64,000 bases of DNA from positions 1 to 64,000 of the forward strand of contig JAFPXF010000019.1 of the NCBI GenBank assembly GCA_017394765.1. The letters are read 5' to 3'. Position numbers and translations under genes: made by a program. Source of the stretch: Bacteroidales bacterium (lineage in GTDB: Bacteria > Bacteroidota > Bacteroidia > Bacteroidales > WCHB1-69). Below the pieces are notes generated by a model. It made no database searches and had not been told where the DNA came from. It saw only the letters and a list, made by a program, of their open reading frames with translations. This document shows, piece after piece, positions 33,808 through 42,518 of the stretch (the stretch's first letter is position 1; each line of letters opens with the position of its first letter).

Positions 33808-34968
33808 ATGACAGAAACCAATCGCATAGAATTCAAGCGGGAGCTGACAAAAGAACTTGATATTGAAAAAGAGGTGGTGGCCTTTCTCAATTACCGAGAG
33901 GGTGGAATCATCTATATCGGCATTGATGACAATGGGAAACCTGTTGGTGTGAAAGACATTGATGATGTTATGCTCAGGATAAAAGACCGCATCAGGACCG
34001 GCATCTCTCCTTCTCCGATGGGATTGTTCGATGTTACAATAGAGTATGTTGAAGGTGTGCCTGTCATCAAAATATTTGTCTCGTCTGGCAGCGAGAAACC
34101 TTATTGCAAATCCAAGTATGGGCTGTCCGAAAGAGGATGTTTCATTCGTGTCGGCACAGCAGCCGAGCCTATGCCGACAGCTATGATCGATGATCTTTAC
34201 GCCCATCGTGTGCGCAATTCTCTCCGAAACATCCGTTCTCCACGCAAAAATCTAACATTCCGTCAGTTACGTATCTATTACGAGAGCAAGGGGTTGACGC
34301 TTAATGAGCATTTTATGGAAAACCTTGATTTGCTTACCGATGCCGACGAACCGAACTATGTGGCCTACTTGCTTGCCGACGAAAACAGCACCTCGATTAA
34401 GGTCGCAAAATATGCAGGCACCGATAGAGACATTCTGATTGCCAACAACGAACGCGGAGTAAGTTCGCCCCGAAACAAAGAACTTATGCGTGTTTTTCGT
34501 GATGTTGACCTTGTGGAATCTATTGGTTCGGGAATGAGACGAATCGGGAAAGTATATTCTCTCAAGAGTATTTTTTCTTTTTCTACTAATTTCATTCGCA
34601 CCTCAATACCGTTTCACTCGCAGAAAACGGTCAACAACCCTGACGATGAAACAATATTTGGTAATGAAAATAATAATTTTGGCAGTGTAAATGGCAGTGC
34701 AAATCAAACGGAACCCACTAAAAGACAGTTGAATATACTAAATTTGATTAAAGATGCTGTCAACACTTATGGCAGGGTAAATGGCAGGGTAAAAAAAGGA
34801 CTTACCACCAAAGAAATCATTTCGAAACTCAACTTGTCCGAACGGACTATCTATCGGGAATTGGCGGCACTCAAACAGTTAGGGCTAATCCAACGTATAG
34901 GTTCTGACAAAACTGGCCATTGGGAAGTGGTACGTTCCTCAAATGGTAGTGTAAATATTACAGATTAA
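33808..34968 (+). CDS. AlbA_2-domain transcriptional-regulator-like protein, apparently lacking the GHKL ATPase core
   Basis: 386 residues. N-terminal AlbA_2 (Schlafen-like) domain: IEFKRELTKELDIEKEVVAFLNYREGGIIYIGIDDNGKPVGV. Related full-length proteins then carry a GHKL-type ATP-binding domain with a REA(I/V)xNAxVHxDY motif. Here the text goes from KYAGTDRDILIANNERG directly to VSSPRNKELMRVFRDVDLVESIGSGMRRI (residues ~203-236), so roughly 90-100 residues including the HNDY region seem to be missing in frame near nt 34444-34464. A C-terminal winged helix (GLTTKEIISKLNLSERTIYRELAALKQLGLIQRIG) remains. It may be a DNA-binding derivative or a decayed gene. It is flanked by the 102-bp direct repeats. 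Confidence 0.75.
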   Translation: MTETNRIEFKRELTKELDIEKEVVAFLNYREGGIIYIGIDDNGKPVGVKDIDDVMLRIKDRIRTGISPSPMGLFDVTIEYVEGVPVIKIFVSSGSEKPYCKSKYGLSERGCFIRVGTAAEPMPTAMIDDLYAHRVRNSLRNIRSPRKNLTFRQLRIYYESKGLTLNEHFMENLDLLTDADEPNYVAYLLADENSTSIKVAKYAGTDRDILIANNERGVSSPRNKELMRVFRDVDLVESIGSGMRRIGKVYSLKSIFSFSTNFIRTSIPFHSQKTVNNPDDETIFGNENNNFGSVNGSANQTEPTKRQLNILNLIKDAVNTYGRVNGRVKKGLTTKEIISKLNLSERTIYRELAALKQLGLIQRIGSDKTGHWEVVRSSNGSVNITD

Positions 34969-34979
34969 AACGAAATCCA

Positions 34980-35978
34980 ATGAACGAAATCCAATTCATA
35001 TTATACCAGTTGCCCGAGGAGGAGGGCAAGGTGCAGGTGGTGATCAAAGATGAGACCATCTGGGCCACGCAGAAAGCGATGGCACAGCTGTTTGGCGTGG
35101 GTGTGCCCGCCATCAGCAAGCATCTAACACATATTTTTGATGAAAAAGAATTAGACCGGGATACGACTGTTTCCAAAATGGAAATAGTCGTAAACAGAGG
35201 CTTCCGTGGTGAAATCATGGAGCAGGTGGAATTCTATTCCCTTGATGCGGTCATTGCCGTGGGCTACCGTGTTTCATCGGCACGGGCGACCAAATTCCGC
35301 ATCTGGGCCACCAAGATCCTCAATGAGTATATCCGGAAGGGCTTTGTTTTGGACGACAACCGGATGAAACAGGGCGAGCAGATTTTCGGGAAAGACTATT
35401 TCCGCGAACTGTTGGAGCGTGTGCGTTCCATCCGTGCCAGCGAGCGGCGTATCTGGCAACAGATTACCGACATCTATGCGGAATGCAGCATCGACTACGA
35501 CCGAAACGCCCCCACCACCCGCGATTTTTACGCCATGATCCAGAACCGTTTCCACTATGCCATCACAGGGCAAACGGCTGCGGAAATCATTTACACTAAT
35601 GCCGACCACCAGAAAGCCAATATGGGGCTTACCACATGGAAAAATGCGCCTGACGGCAGGATTCTGAAATCGGATGTGACCGTCGCCAAAAACTATCTGT
35701 CGGAGAACGACATCAAACGATTGGAGCGTGCCGTTTCGGGCTTCTTCGACTATATCGAGGATTTGATTGAAAATGAAAACACTTTCAACATGTCGCAGTT
35801 TTCGGAGAGTGTGAACGCATTTCTGTCATTCCGCAAATTCCAAATCCTTCCCGACAAAGGCAGGATTTCAAAGGAACAGGCCGATGCAAAAGCCGAAAGT
35901 GAGTATGAGATTTTCAACAAGACACAACCCATTTTTTCCGATTTCGACAAGGAAATCAAACGACTGAAAGGAGAATAA
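34980..35978 (+). CDS. rhuM: RhuM-family protein
   Basis: 332 residues, full length for the family. Recognisable segments: an opening ILYQLPEEEGKVQVVIKDETIWATQKAMAQLFGV with KHLTHIFDEKELD (helix-turn-helix-like), VEFYSLDAVIAVGYRVSSARATKFRIWATKILNEYIRKGFVLDD, RASERRIWQQITDIYAECSIDYD, and FHYAITGQTAAEIIYTNADH. RhuM proteins are named from a Salmonella pathogenicity island but are common inside type I RM loci; their action is not known. The stop lies 3 nt before hsdR, so the two are co-transcribed. Its 5' end is duplicated at 33642. Confidence 0.88.
   Translation: MNEIQFILYQLPEEEGKVQVVIKDETIWATQKAMAQLFGVGVPAISKHLTHIFDEKELDRDTTVSKMEIVVNRGFRGEIMEQVEFYSLDAVIAVGYRVSSARATKFRIWATKILNEYIRKGFVLDDNRMKQGEQIFGKDYFRELLERVRSIRASERRIWQQITDIYAECSIDYDRNAPTTRDFYAMIQNRFHYAITGQTAAEIIYTNADHQKANMGLTTWKNAPDGRILKSDVTVAKNYLSENDIKRLERAVSGFFDYIEDLIENENTFNMSQFSESVNAFLSFRKFQILPDKGRISKEQADAKAESEYEIFNKTQPIFSDFDKEIKRLKGE
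34983..35084 (+). repeat. 102-bp direct repeat, copy 2 (inside intact rhuM)
   Basis: Partner of 33648-33749; covers codons 2-35 of rhuM. A smaller repeat, acgaaatccaat, also lies just before the start at 34974. Confidence 0.92.
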
Positions 35979-35981
35979 CAG

Positions 35982-38900
35982 ATGTTGCTTTTCAACGAAC
36001 ACAGCCTCGAAATGGCCATAATGGAACTGTTTGAACGACAGGGCTATGTATATCAGGATGGCGAGACAGTGCACAAGGAACTGTCGGAGGTGCTGCTGTT
36101 GGATGACCTGAGACTGTATCTGAACAACCGTTACCGCGAGGATGGCATCACCCCCTTGGAAGTAGAGCGGGTGATTGCCAAGCTGACCGCCGACAACGGT
36201 GCGCCGCTCTATGAACAGAATGCCTTGACTTATAGGCTGATGACCGAGGGCTTCACCATCAAGCGCGAGGATGCCTCTCTGCCGGACCTGTTTGTCGAGG
36301 TAATCGACTTCTCTCCGTTAGAGACGTCACAATGTGGTGTCTCTACGGATTGCAATATCTACAAGGTCGTCAACCAACTGGAAATCAAAGGCTCGGAAAA
36401 ACGCATTCCCGATGCTATCGTTTATGTGAACGGTCTGCCTGTAGTGGTGCTGGAGTTCAAGAGCGCCGTGAAAGAGGAGGCCACCATAATGAATGCCTTC
36501 ACCCAACTGACCGTACGTTATCGTCGCGATATTCCTAATCTGTTCCGATACAACGCCTTTGTGGTGATCAGTGATGGGGTGAACAACAAGTACGGTTCGC
36601 TCTTCGCCGACTATGACTTTTTCTACGCCTGGCGCAAAGTGGAACGCACCGACAAGGCCGGCGATGGCATCAGCTCGCTGCATACGATGATGCAGGGACT
36701 GTTCCGTAAAGACCGGCTGTTGGGTGTGATGAAAAACTTCGTCTTCTTCCCCGACCATTCCAAGAGCGAGAGGAAGATTGTGTGCCGTTATCCACAATTT
36801 TTCGCCACCCACCGGCTCTACGACAACATCCTGGAACATTCGCATATCAACCTGTTAGGCGACGGCAAGGGTGGCACCTACTTCGGCGCCACCGGCTGTG
36901 GCAAGAGTCTGACAATGCTCTTCCTCACCCGCGTGCTGATGCGCAGCCGCCATTTGGCATCCCCCACCATCGTGCTGATCACCGACCGCACGGACCTCGA
37001 TGACCAACTGTCAAGTCTCTTCCTCAATGCCAAGCAGTTTATCGGTGACGAGACGGTTGTCAATGTGGAAACCCGCAAGGAGCTGGGCGAAAGGCTTAGA
37101 GGCAGGAAGAGCGGCGGTGTATTTCTTACCACGATTCAGAAGTTCAGCGAAGACACGGATATGCTATCCGATCGTGCCAACATTATCTGCATCTCGGATG
37201 AAGCCCATCGCTCGCAGGCCAACGTGGACCAGCAGGTGAAGATTACGAACCAGGGCGTGAGACGCAGCTTCGGTTTTGCCAAGTATCTGCACGACTCGCT
37301 GCCCAACGCCACTTACGTGGGCTTTACCGGCACTCCGATTGACAACACCATCGATGTCTTCGGCGAGGTGGTCGATTCATACTCTATGACAGAATCTGTG
37401 GCCGACGGCATCACCCGACGTATTGTTTATGAGGGACGCGCAGCCAAGGTGTTCGCCGACAACCAACAGTTGCAGGAGATTGAGAACTACTATAACAAAT
37501 GTGCCGAAGAAGGTGCCAACGAATACCAAATCGAGGAAAGCAAAAAGGCGGTCGCGCAGATGAACAAAATTTTGGGCGATCCCCATCGCTTGGCCGCTGT
37601 TGCGAAAGATTTTGTAGCCCATTACGAGAAACGTATCAAGGAAGGCAGTACCGTGTGCGGCAAAGCAATGTTTGTCTGCTCTAACCGTCTCATTGCCTAC
37701 GACCTTTACAAACAAATCATCGCCCTGCGTCCCGAATGGGAGTCTGAGCACATCAAGATGGTAATGACCCGCACGAAAGACGACGAGCCGAAACTGTACG
37801 AACTGCTCGGCTCGGATGATGACCGGAAAATGCTGGATGTGAAATTCAAGGATCCGGAATCGGAATTCAAGATTGCCATCGTGGTGGATATGTGGATTAC
37901 CGGATTCGATGTGCCCTGTCTCGACACAATGTACATTGACAAGCCGCTCCAGAAACATACGCTCATCCAGACCATCTCGCGCGTGAACCGCGTGTATGAG
38001 GGCAAGGACAAGGGATTGGTTGTGGACTATCTGGGCATCAAGCGCAATTTGAACAACGCGCTGAAACAATATGCCGGCGGCGGTGATTTGGGCGAGAATG
38101 TGGAAACCATTGACAAGTCGCTGACCTTAGTGAAGGACGAATTGGACATACTGCGTCGGATGTTCGCACCGTTTGACTACTCGAAATTCACCACAGGAAC
38201 CCCATTAGAGCAGTTGGGTTGTCTGAACAGGGCGGCTGAATTTGTCCAGACCACCGAAAAGACCCAGAACCTCTTTATGGGGCATGTAAAGAAGCTGAAG
38301 TCGGCCTTCAACATCTGTTCGAACCACGACGACATCACGGAGAAAGACCGCGAAGACGTCCACTTTTTCACGGCCGTGCGCTCCATCATCTACAAGCTGA
38401 CCAAAGGCAACGCGCCCGATGTAACCCAGATGAACCGTAAGGTAAGCGAAATGCTGCAACAGGCGTTGCAATCGGAAGGTGTGGAGGAGGTGGCCCAAGT
38501 GAATGCCAACACTAAAGACCTCGATCTGCTGAGTGTGGAGTATATGGCACGACTGGAGAAGTTGGAACTGCCCAACACGAAAGTGAAGCTGATGGAGAAG
38601 CTGCTGCGCACCGTCATTAACGATTTCAAAAAGGTAAACAAAATCAAAGGCGTTGATTTTACCAAACGGCTAAACGCCTTGGTAACGCGATATAACGACA
38701 GGAGCGACAACGCAATCTTCGCACAGGAAGTGTTGGATGAAGTGGCCAAGCAGATGGCGGAATTACTGAAAGAGGTCAACAAGGAAAAGAAATCGTTCAA
38801 GGAGTTGGGAATAACTTACGAAGAGAAAGCCTTTTACGACATCCTGAAAGAAATCGCCCACAAGTTCGGCTTTGAATATCCCGAAGACAAACTCCTGACA

Positions 38901-39218
38901 CTGTCAGCAGACGTGAAGAAGATGGTCGATGACAAGTCAAAATACACCGACTGGGCCAACCGTTCCGACATCAAGGCGGAGCTGCAGATGGATTTGATTC
39001 TCATCTTGGCAAAACACGGATACCCACCAGTGCCCCAAGACGATGTGTTCAAGGAGATTTTCGAGCAGGCCGAGAACTTCAAGAAATACAATTCCGTCGA
39101 TGACGAGGAGGATTCCACGCTGGAACAGCACGTTTATAAGTTTTATCCTCAACAGGATGAGGAACAGATGTTGGGAATGGCGGCGGAAGACAGTGTGGAA
39201 TATGGGAAAAAGAAGTAG
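35982..39218 (+). CDS. hsdR: Type I restriction-modification system, restriction/translocase subunit
   Basis: 1078 residues, normal for HsdR. N-terminal PD-(D/E)xK nuclease: Asp144 in IPDAIVYVNG, then VVVLEFK with Glu158 and Lys160. SF2 translocase: Walker A GATGCGKS (Lys308), ISDEAHRSQ (DEAH 406-409), FTGTPID, and MWITGFDVPCLDTMYIDKPLQKHTLIQTISRVNR (motifs V-VI). A C-terminal helical region binds the methylase. It translocates and cuts unmethylated DNA with HsdM and HsdS. It is 8.7 kb from hsdS, separated by six other genes. GC content appears to return to the level of hsdM, suggesting that the three hsd genes share an origin. Confidence 0.95.
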   Translation: MLLFNEHSLEMAIMELFERQGYVYQDGETVHKELSEVLLLDDLRLYLNNRYREDGITPLEVERVIAKLTADNGAPLYEQNALTYRLMTEGFTIKREDASLPDLFVEVIDFSPLETSQCGVSTDCNIYKVVNQLEIKGSEKRIPDAIVYVNGLPVVVLEFKSAVKEEATIMNAFTQLTVRYRRDIPNLFRYNAFVVISDGVNNKYGSLFADYDFFYAWRKVERTDKAGDGISSLHTMMQGLFRKDRLLGVMKNFVFFPDHSKSERKIVCRYPQFFATHRLYDNILEHSHINLLGDGKGGTYFGATGCGKSLTMLFLTRVLMRSRHLASPTIVLITDRTDLDDQLSSLFLNAKQFIGDETVVNVETRKELGERLRGRKSGGVFLTTIQKFSEDTDMLSDRANIICISDEAHRSQANVDQQVKITNQGVRRSFGFAKYLHDSLPNATYVGFTGTPIDNTIDVFGEVVDSYSMTESVADGITRRIVYEGRAAKVFADNQQLQEIENYYNKCAEEGANEYQIEESKKAVAQMNKILGDPHRLAAVAKDFVAHYEKRIKEGSTVCGKAMFVCSNRLIAYDLYKQIIALRPEWESEHIKMVMTRTKDDEPKLYELLGSDDDRKMLDVKFKDPESEFKIAIVVDMWITGFDVPCLDTMYIDKPLQKHTLIQTISRVNRVYEGKDKGLVVDYLGIKRNLNNALKQYAGGGDLGENVETIDKSLTLVKDELDILRRMFAPFDYSKFTTGTPLEQLGCLNRAAEFVQTTEKTQNLFMGHVKKLKSAFNICSNHDDITEKDREDVHFFTAVRSIIYKLTKGNAPDVTQMNRKVSEMLQQALQSEGVEEVAQVNANTKDLDLLSVEYMARLEKLELPNTKVKLMEKLLRTVINDFKKVNKIKGVDFTKRLNALVTRYNDRSDNAIFAQEVLDEVAKQMAELLKEVNKEKKSFKELGITYEEKAFYDILKEIAHKFGFEYPEDKLLTLSADVKKMVDDKSKYTDWANRSDIKAELQMDLILILAKHGYPPVPQDDVFKEIFEQAENFKKYNSVDDEEDSTLEQHVYKFYPQQDEEQMLGMAAEDSVEYGKKK

Positions 39219-39244
39219 GTTGAGCGGATTTCGGAAAAAATTTG

Positions 39245-39252
39245 TACTTTTG
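39245..39252 (+). promoter_or_regulatory. -7 box upstream of kbl, right border of the island
   Basis: TACTTTTG (TAnnTTTG), 26 nt after the hsdR stop and 68 nt before the kbl ATG. The island thus ends directly at a host promoter. Confidence 0.55.
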
Positions 39253-39320
39253 CATCCGCTTTTGAAACCAAAAGCCAACAACCAATCGCCAGCAACTAAA
39301 TAAATTAACCCACAATAATC

Positions 39321-40511
39321 ATGTACACCAATTTCCAACAACATCTTCAGAAAGAATTAGCCGACATCAAGGAAGCCGGCCTGTACAAAAACGAACGCAT
39401 CATCGTCTCCCCGCAAAGCGGCGAAATCGTGCTGCAAGACGGCAGCCATGTGCTGAACTTCTGCGCCAACAACTATCTCGGTTTGGCCAACAACCCCAAG
39501 CTGATCGCTGCCGCCAAGGAAGCTCTTGACACCCACGGCTACGGCATGGCCTCCGTGCGTTTCATCTGCGGCTGCTCCGACCTGCACAAGGCCTTGGAGA
39601 AGAAGATCGCCGACTTTTTCGGCACAGAGGACACCATCCTCTACGCCGCCTGCTTCGATGCCAACGGCGGTGTCTTCGAGCCTCTGCTCACCGATCAGGA
39701 CGCCATCATTTCCGATGCCCTCAACCACGCCTCCATCATCGACGGCGTGCGTCTCTGCAAGGCCGTGCGTTATCGTTACAAGAATGCTGACATGGCAGAC
39801 CTTGAGGAACAGCTCAAAGCAGCTCAGGCACAGCGTTTCCGCATCATCGTCACCGACGGCGTATTCTCCATGGACGGCAATGTCTGCCCGCTTGACAAGA
39901 TCTATGAATTGGCTCAGAAATACGATGCCATGGTCATGGTGGACGAAAGCCACTCCGCAGGCGTGGTCGGCCAGACCGGCCGCGGCGTGACCGAGCGCTA
40001 CAACCTGCGCGGCAAGATCGAAATCCTGACCGGCACCCTCGGCAAAGCTTTCGGCGGCGCCATCGGCGGTTTCACCACCGGCAAGAAGGAAATCATCGAC
40101 ATGCTGCGTCAACGCTCCCGCCCGTACCTTTTCTCCAACTCCATTCCTCCCATGGTGGCCGCTGCCGGCTGCAAGATGGTCGATATTATGTCGGAGACCA
40201 ACGAGCTGCAAGACAAGCTGCACAGCAACACCGACTATTTCGTGGCCAAGATGAAAGCCGCCGGCTTCGACATCAAGCCCACAGAGTCCGCCATCTGCGC
40301 CGTCATGCTCTATGACGCAAAACTCTCCCAAGTGATGGCCGCCAAGCTGCAGGAGGAAGGCATCTATGTGACCGGATTCTACTACCCTGTGGTTCCGAAA
40401 GACCAGGCCCGTATCCGCGTCCAAATCTCCGCCGCCCACGAGCCCGAGCATCTTGACAAGTGCATCGCAGCCTTCACCAAGATCGGAAAGGAACTCGGCG
40501 TGATAAAATAA
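39321..40511 (+). CDS. kbl: Glycine C-acetyltransferase (2-amino-3-ketobutyrate CoA ligase)
   Basis: 396 residues, PLP-dependent alpha-oxoamine synthase family. It converts 2-amino-3-oxobutyrate plus CoA to glycine and acetyl-CoA in threonine breakdown. Visible: LNFCANNYLGLANNP, GYGMASVRFICG, the cofactor region DALNHASIIDG, VDESHSAGVVG, and the PLP lysine in TGTLGKAFGGA (Lys242). Length and the MYTNFQQHLQKELADIKEAG opening fit Kbl rather than BioF or SPT. No tdh (threonine dehydrogenase) gene lies next to it here. Confidence 0.93.
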   Translation: MYTNFQQHLQKELADIKEAGLYKNERIIVSPQSGEIVLQDGSHVLNFCANNYLGLANNPKLIAAAKEALDTHGYGMASVRFICGCSDLHKALEKKIADFFGTEDTILYAACFDANGGVFEPLLTDQDAIISDALNHASIIDGVRLCKAVRYRYKNADMADLEEQLKAAQAQRFRIIVTDGVFSMDGNVCPLDKIYELAQKYDAMVMVDESHSAGVVGQTGRGVTERYNLRGKIEILTGTLGKAFGGAIGGFTTGKKEIIDMLRQRSRPYLFSNSIPPMVAAAGCKMVDIMSETNELQDKLHSNTDYFVAKMKAAGFDIKPTESAICAVMLYDAKLSQVMAAKLQEEGIYVTGFYYPVVPKDQARIRVQISAAHEPEHLDKCIAAFTKIGKELGVIK

Positions 40512-40586
40512 CAAGACAACGATACTATTTTTACATTGCAATCGTTTATACCACACCACATTATTATTAACTAAACCCAACTAAAA

Positions 40587-40997
40587 ATGAAAAAGATCGC
40601 TTTATTTGCAATTGTTTGTTGCACCATGATTTTCACCAGCTGTAACAGAGACCAACACTCCTACTACACGACCACCAACTTCGAGTTCGCCAACAATGAC
40701 GATGTCATTGCTGCAAAGGCTGTTTTGGGCACCATCAACCTGTACTGGAACGGTGAGTACACCTTCACCGGCAACGATGAAGGTTATACCGATGTGAAGG
40801 CCGAGACCAAATATGTCGAGTCCAAGCTCGCCATCCTGGCCCACGGCAACGAAATCAAAGCTCACATGGGCGCCAACGACTATTTCTACTACTGCCTGTA
40901 CAGGAAAGACAACTCTCTGCTGGAAAAGACGAAATTCTACATCGATGAAAATGGAGACTTCGCTTCCACCGATGAGGTTGACAACGTGACAGAATAA
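40587..40997 (+). CDS. Small lipoprotein, unknown function
   Basis: 136 residues with a type II signal peptide and lipobox FTSC (Cys19). The mature part is beta-rich and has no domain I can name (TTNFEFANNDDVIAAKAVLGTINLYWNGEYTFTGNDEGY, then an acidic tail). It lies 75 nt after kbl and is closed by a strong terminator. Confidence 0.7.
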   Translation: MKKIALFAIVCCTMIFTSCNRDQHSYYTTTNFEFANNDDVIAAKAVLGTINLYWNGEYTFTGNDEGYTDVKAETKYVESKLAILAHGNEIKAHMGANDYFYYCLYRKDNSLLEKTKFYIDENGDFASTDEVDNVTE

Positions 40998-41024
40998 TCT
41001 GTGAGTCATCTTGAAAATAAATGC

Positions 41025-41054
41025 AAAAAGCAGCGGATTGCCGCTGCTTTTTTT
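41025..41054 (+). terminator. Rho-independent terminator between the lipoprotein gene and mnmE
   Basis: AAAAAGCAGCGG, loop ATTG, CCGCTGC, then a T run to 41054; the stem is perfect. Confidence 0.92.
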
Positions 41055-41055
41055 G

Positions 41056-41063
41056 TATGTTTG
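41056..41063 (+). promoter_or_regulatory. -7 box upstream of mnmE
   Basis: TATGTTTG (TAnnTTTG) starts immediately after the terminator T-tract. It leaves only ~20 nt to the ATG at 41083, so the leader is very short. Confidence 0.5.
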
Positions 41064-41082
41064 CCGTCCAAAATTCCATGCT

Positions 41083-42453
41083 ATGAAAGAGACCATCTGC
41101 GCCATTTCCACGCCTCCCGGCATCGGGGCCATTGCCATTGTCCGCACTTCGGGCACGGATTCTTTTCCCATCGCGGCACAGTTATTCCCCCAATTGGACT
41201 TGCTCGCCTTGCCGCCTCAAAACGCCCGTTTCGCACAGCTCTTTGACAACGGGCAGCTACTCGACCAAGTGGTGGTCACCAAATTTGCCGCGCCCAAATC
41301 ATACACGGGCGAAGACATGGTGGAGATCTCCTGCCACGGCTCTATCTTCATTCAAAAACACATCGTTGAATTACTTGTAGAAAAAGGTTGTCGTTTAGCC
41401 GAACCGGGGGAATTCACCCAGCGCGCTTTTCTCAACGGCAAACTCGACCTCCCGCAGGCGGAGGCTGTCGCCGACCTGATCGAATCGCAATCGGAGACCA
41501 CCCACAGACTGGCCATCCATCAACTGCGAGGCGAATTTTCCAACCGCATGCGCCAGCTCCGGGAGCATTTCGTGCATATTGCCTCGTTGTTGGAACTGGA
41601 ACTCGATTTCAGCGAAGAGGACCTGGAATTTGCCGACCGCAGTGAACTGAAGGCGCTCCTGGACGAAATCAGCGAGGAAGTGTCGCGTCTGATACGATCC
41701 TTCAAATTAGGGAACGTGCTCAAAAGAGGCATCCCGGTCGCCATCGTGGGAAGGCCCAACGTAGGCAAGTCAACACTGCTCAATGCCATCTTGCAACAGG
41801 ACAGAGCCATCGTCTCCCCCATCCCCGGCACCACACGCGACACTGTGGAGGAGACCTTCACCATCGACGGCACACTGTTCCGTTTCATCGACACCGCCGG
41901 CCTTCGGCAATCCGAGGACACCATCGAAAACATCGGCATCGAGCGCACGCGCCGAGCTGTCGAGCAAGCCACCGTCGTGCTTTATCTCGTGGATGCCTCC
42001 AACACCACCCTTGATGCCGCACGCGCCGAAATGCGGGAATTCAGCGAAAATGCAAGTCTCCAGGACAAAGAGCTTGTCATTGTCGCCAACAAGATCGACG
42101 AGCTCGAATCGCTGCCCGCCGACTACAAAGAGTGGCACGATATGGGCACACTCTTCGTCTCTGCCAAGCGGCGTGTAAACCTCGGAGACATCGAGGAACG
42201 ACTCGCCGACTATGTAAAGAGACACCACATACAAGACTTGTCACTGCTGACCAACGAACGCCACTATGCCCTTCTGTGCGACATCGAGACCGCTATCGGG
42301 CGCATCCAAGAGGGGTTGGAAACGCAGCTCCCCACGGACCTTGTGGCCGAGGAGGTGCGCGCTGCCCTGCACGACATAGGGCTGCTCACTGGCGCCATCT
42401 CCTCCGACGACCTGCTCGACCATGTCTTTTCAAAATTCTGCATCGGCAAATAA
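41083..42453 (+). CDS. mnmE: tRNA uridine-5-carboxymethylaminomethyl modification GTPase
   Basis: 456 residues. N-terminal formyl-THF-binding domain (AISTPPGIGAIAIVRTSG ... YTGEDMVEISCHGS ... EPGEFTQRAFLNGKLDLPQAEAVADLI), helical domain, inserted G domain with G1 GRPNVGKST (from Gly223), G3 DTAG, G4 NKID, and the C-terminal FCIGK with the redox-relevant Cys. With MnmG it modifies the wobble U34 of tRNAs. Start ATG 41083 matches the conserved MKETICAISTPPG opening; the open frame extends further upstream through the terminator but is not used. Confidence 0.96.
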   Translation: MKETICAISTPPGIGAIAIVRTSGTDSFPIAAQLFPQLDLLALPPQNARFAQLFDNGQLLDQVVVTKFAAPKSYTGEDMVEISCHGSIFIQKHIVELLVEKGCRLAEPGEFTQRAFLNGKLDLPQAEAVADLIESQSETTHRLAIHQLRGEFSNRMRQLREHFVHIASLLELELDFSEEDLEFADRSELKALLDEISEEVSRLIRSFKLGNVLKRGIPVAIVGRPNVGKSTLLNAILQQDRAIVSPIPGTTRDTVEETFTIDGTLFRFIDTAGLRQSEDTIENIGIERTRRAVEQATVVLYLVDASNTTLDAARAEMREFSENASLQDKELVIVANKIDELESLPADYKEWHDMGTLFVSAKRRVNLGDIEERLADYVKRHHIQDLSLLTNERHYALLCDIETAIGRIQEGLETQLPTDLVAEEVRAALHDIGLLTGAISSDDLLDHVFSKFCIGK

Positions 42454-42489
42454 GTCGTTCGAAAAGCCGGAATCAATCGTTATTTTTTG

Positions 42490-42497
42490 TACTTTTG
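42490..42497 (+). promoter_or_regulatory. -7 box upstream of the phosphofructokinase gene
   Basis: TACTTTTG (TAnnTTTG), 22 nt before the ATG at 42519. Confidence 0.5.
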
Positions 42498-42518
42498 CTT
42501 TCCCAAAAAAAACAGATA

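Noticed and set aside
33808..34968. Gene flanked by direct repeats as a transposon or integron cassette
   Set aside because: The repeats are coding sequence of rhuM, not terminal repeats; there is no transposase, integrase or inverted end. Homologous recombination explains it better.
39357..40580. Open frame of 407 codons on the minus strand opposite kbl
   Set aside because: Antisense shadow of a PLP enzyme with all family motifs; no recognisable protein features.
42132..42518. N-terminal extension of the phosphofructokinase inside mnmE
   Set aside because: It is antiparallel in meaning to no known domain and overlaps mnmE; the -7 box and the conserved MTHKILIATGGGDCPG opening place the start at 42519.
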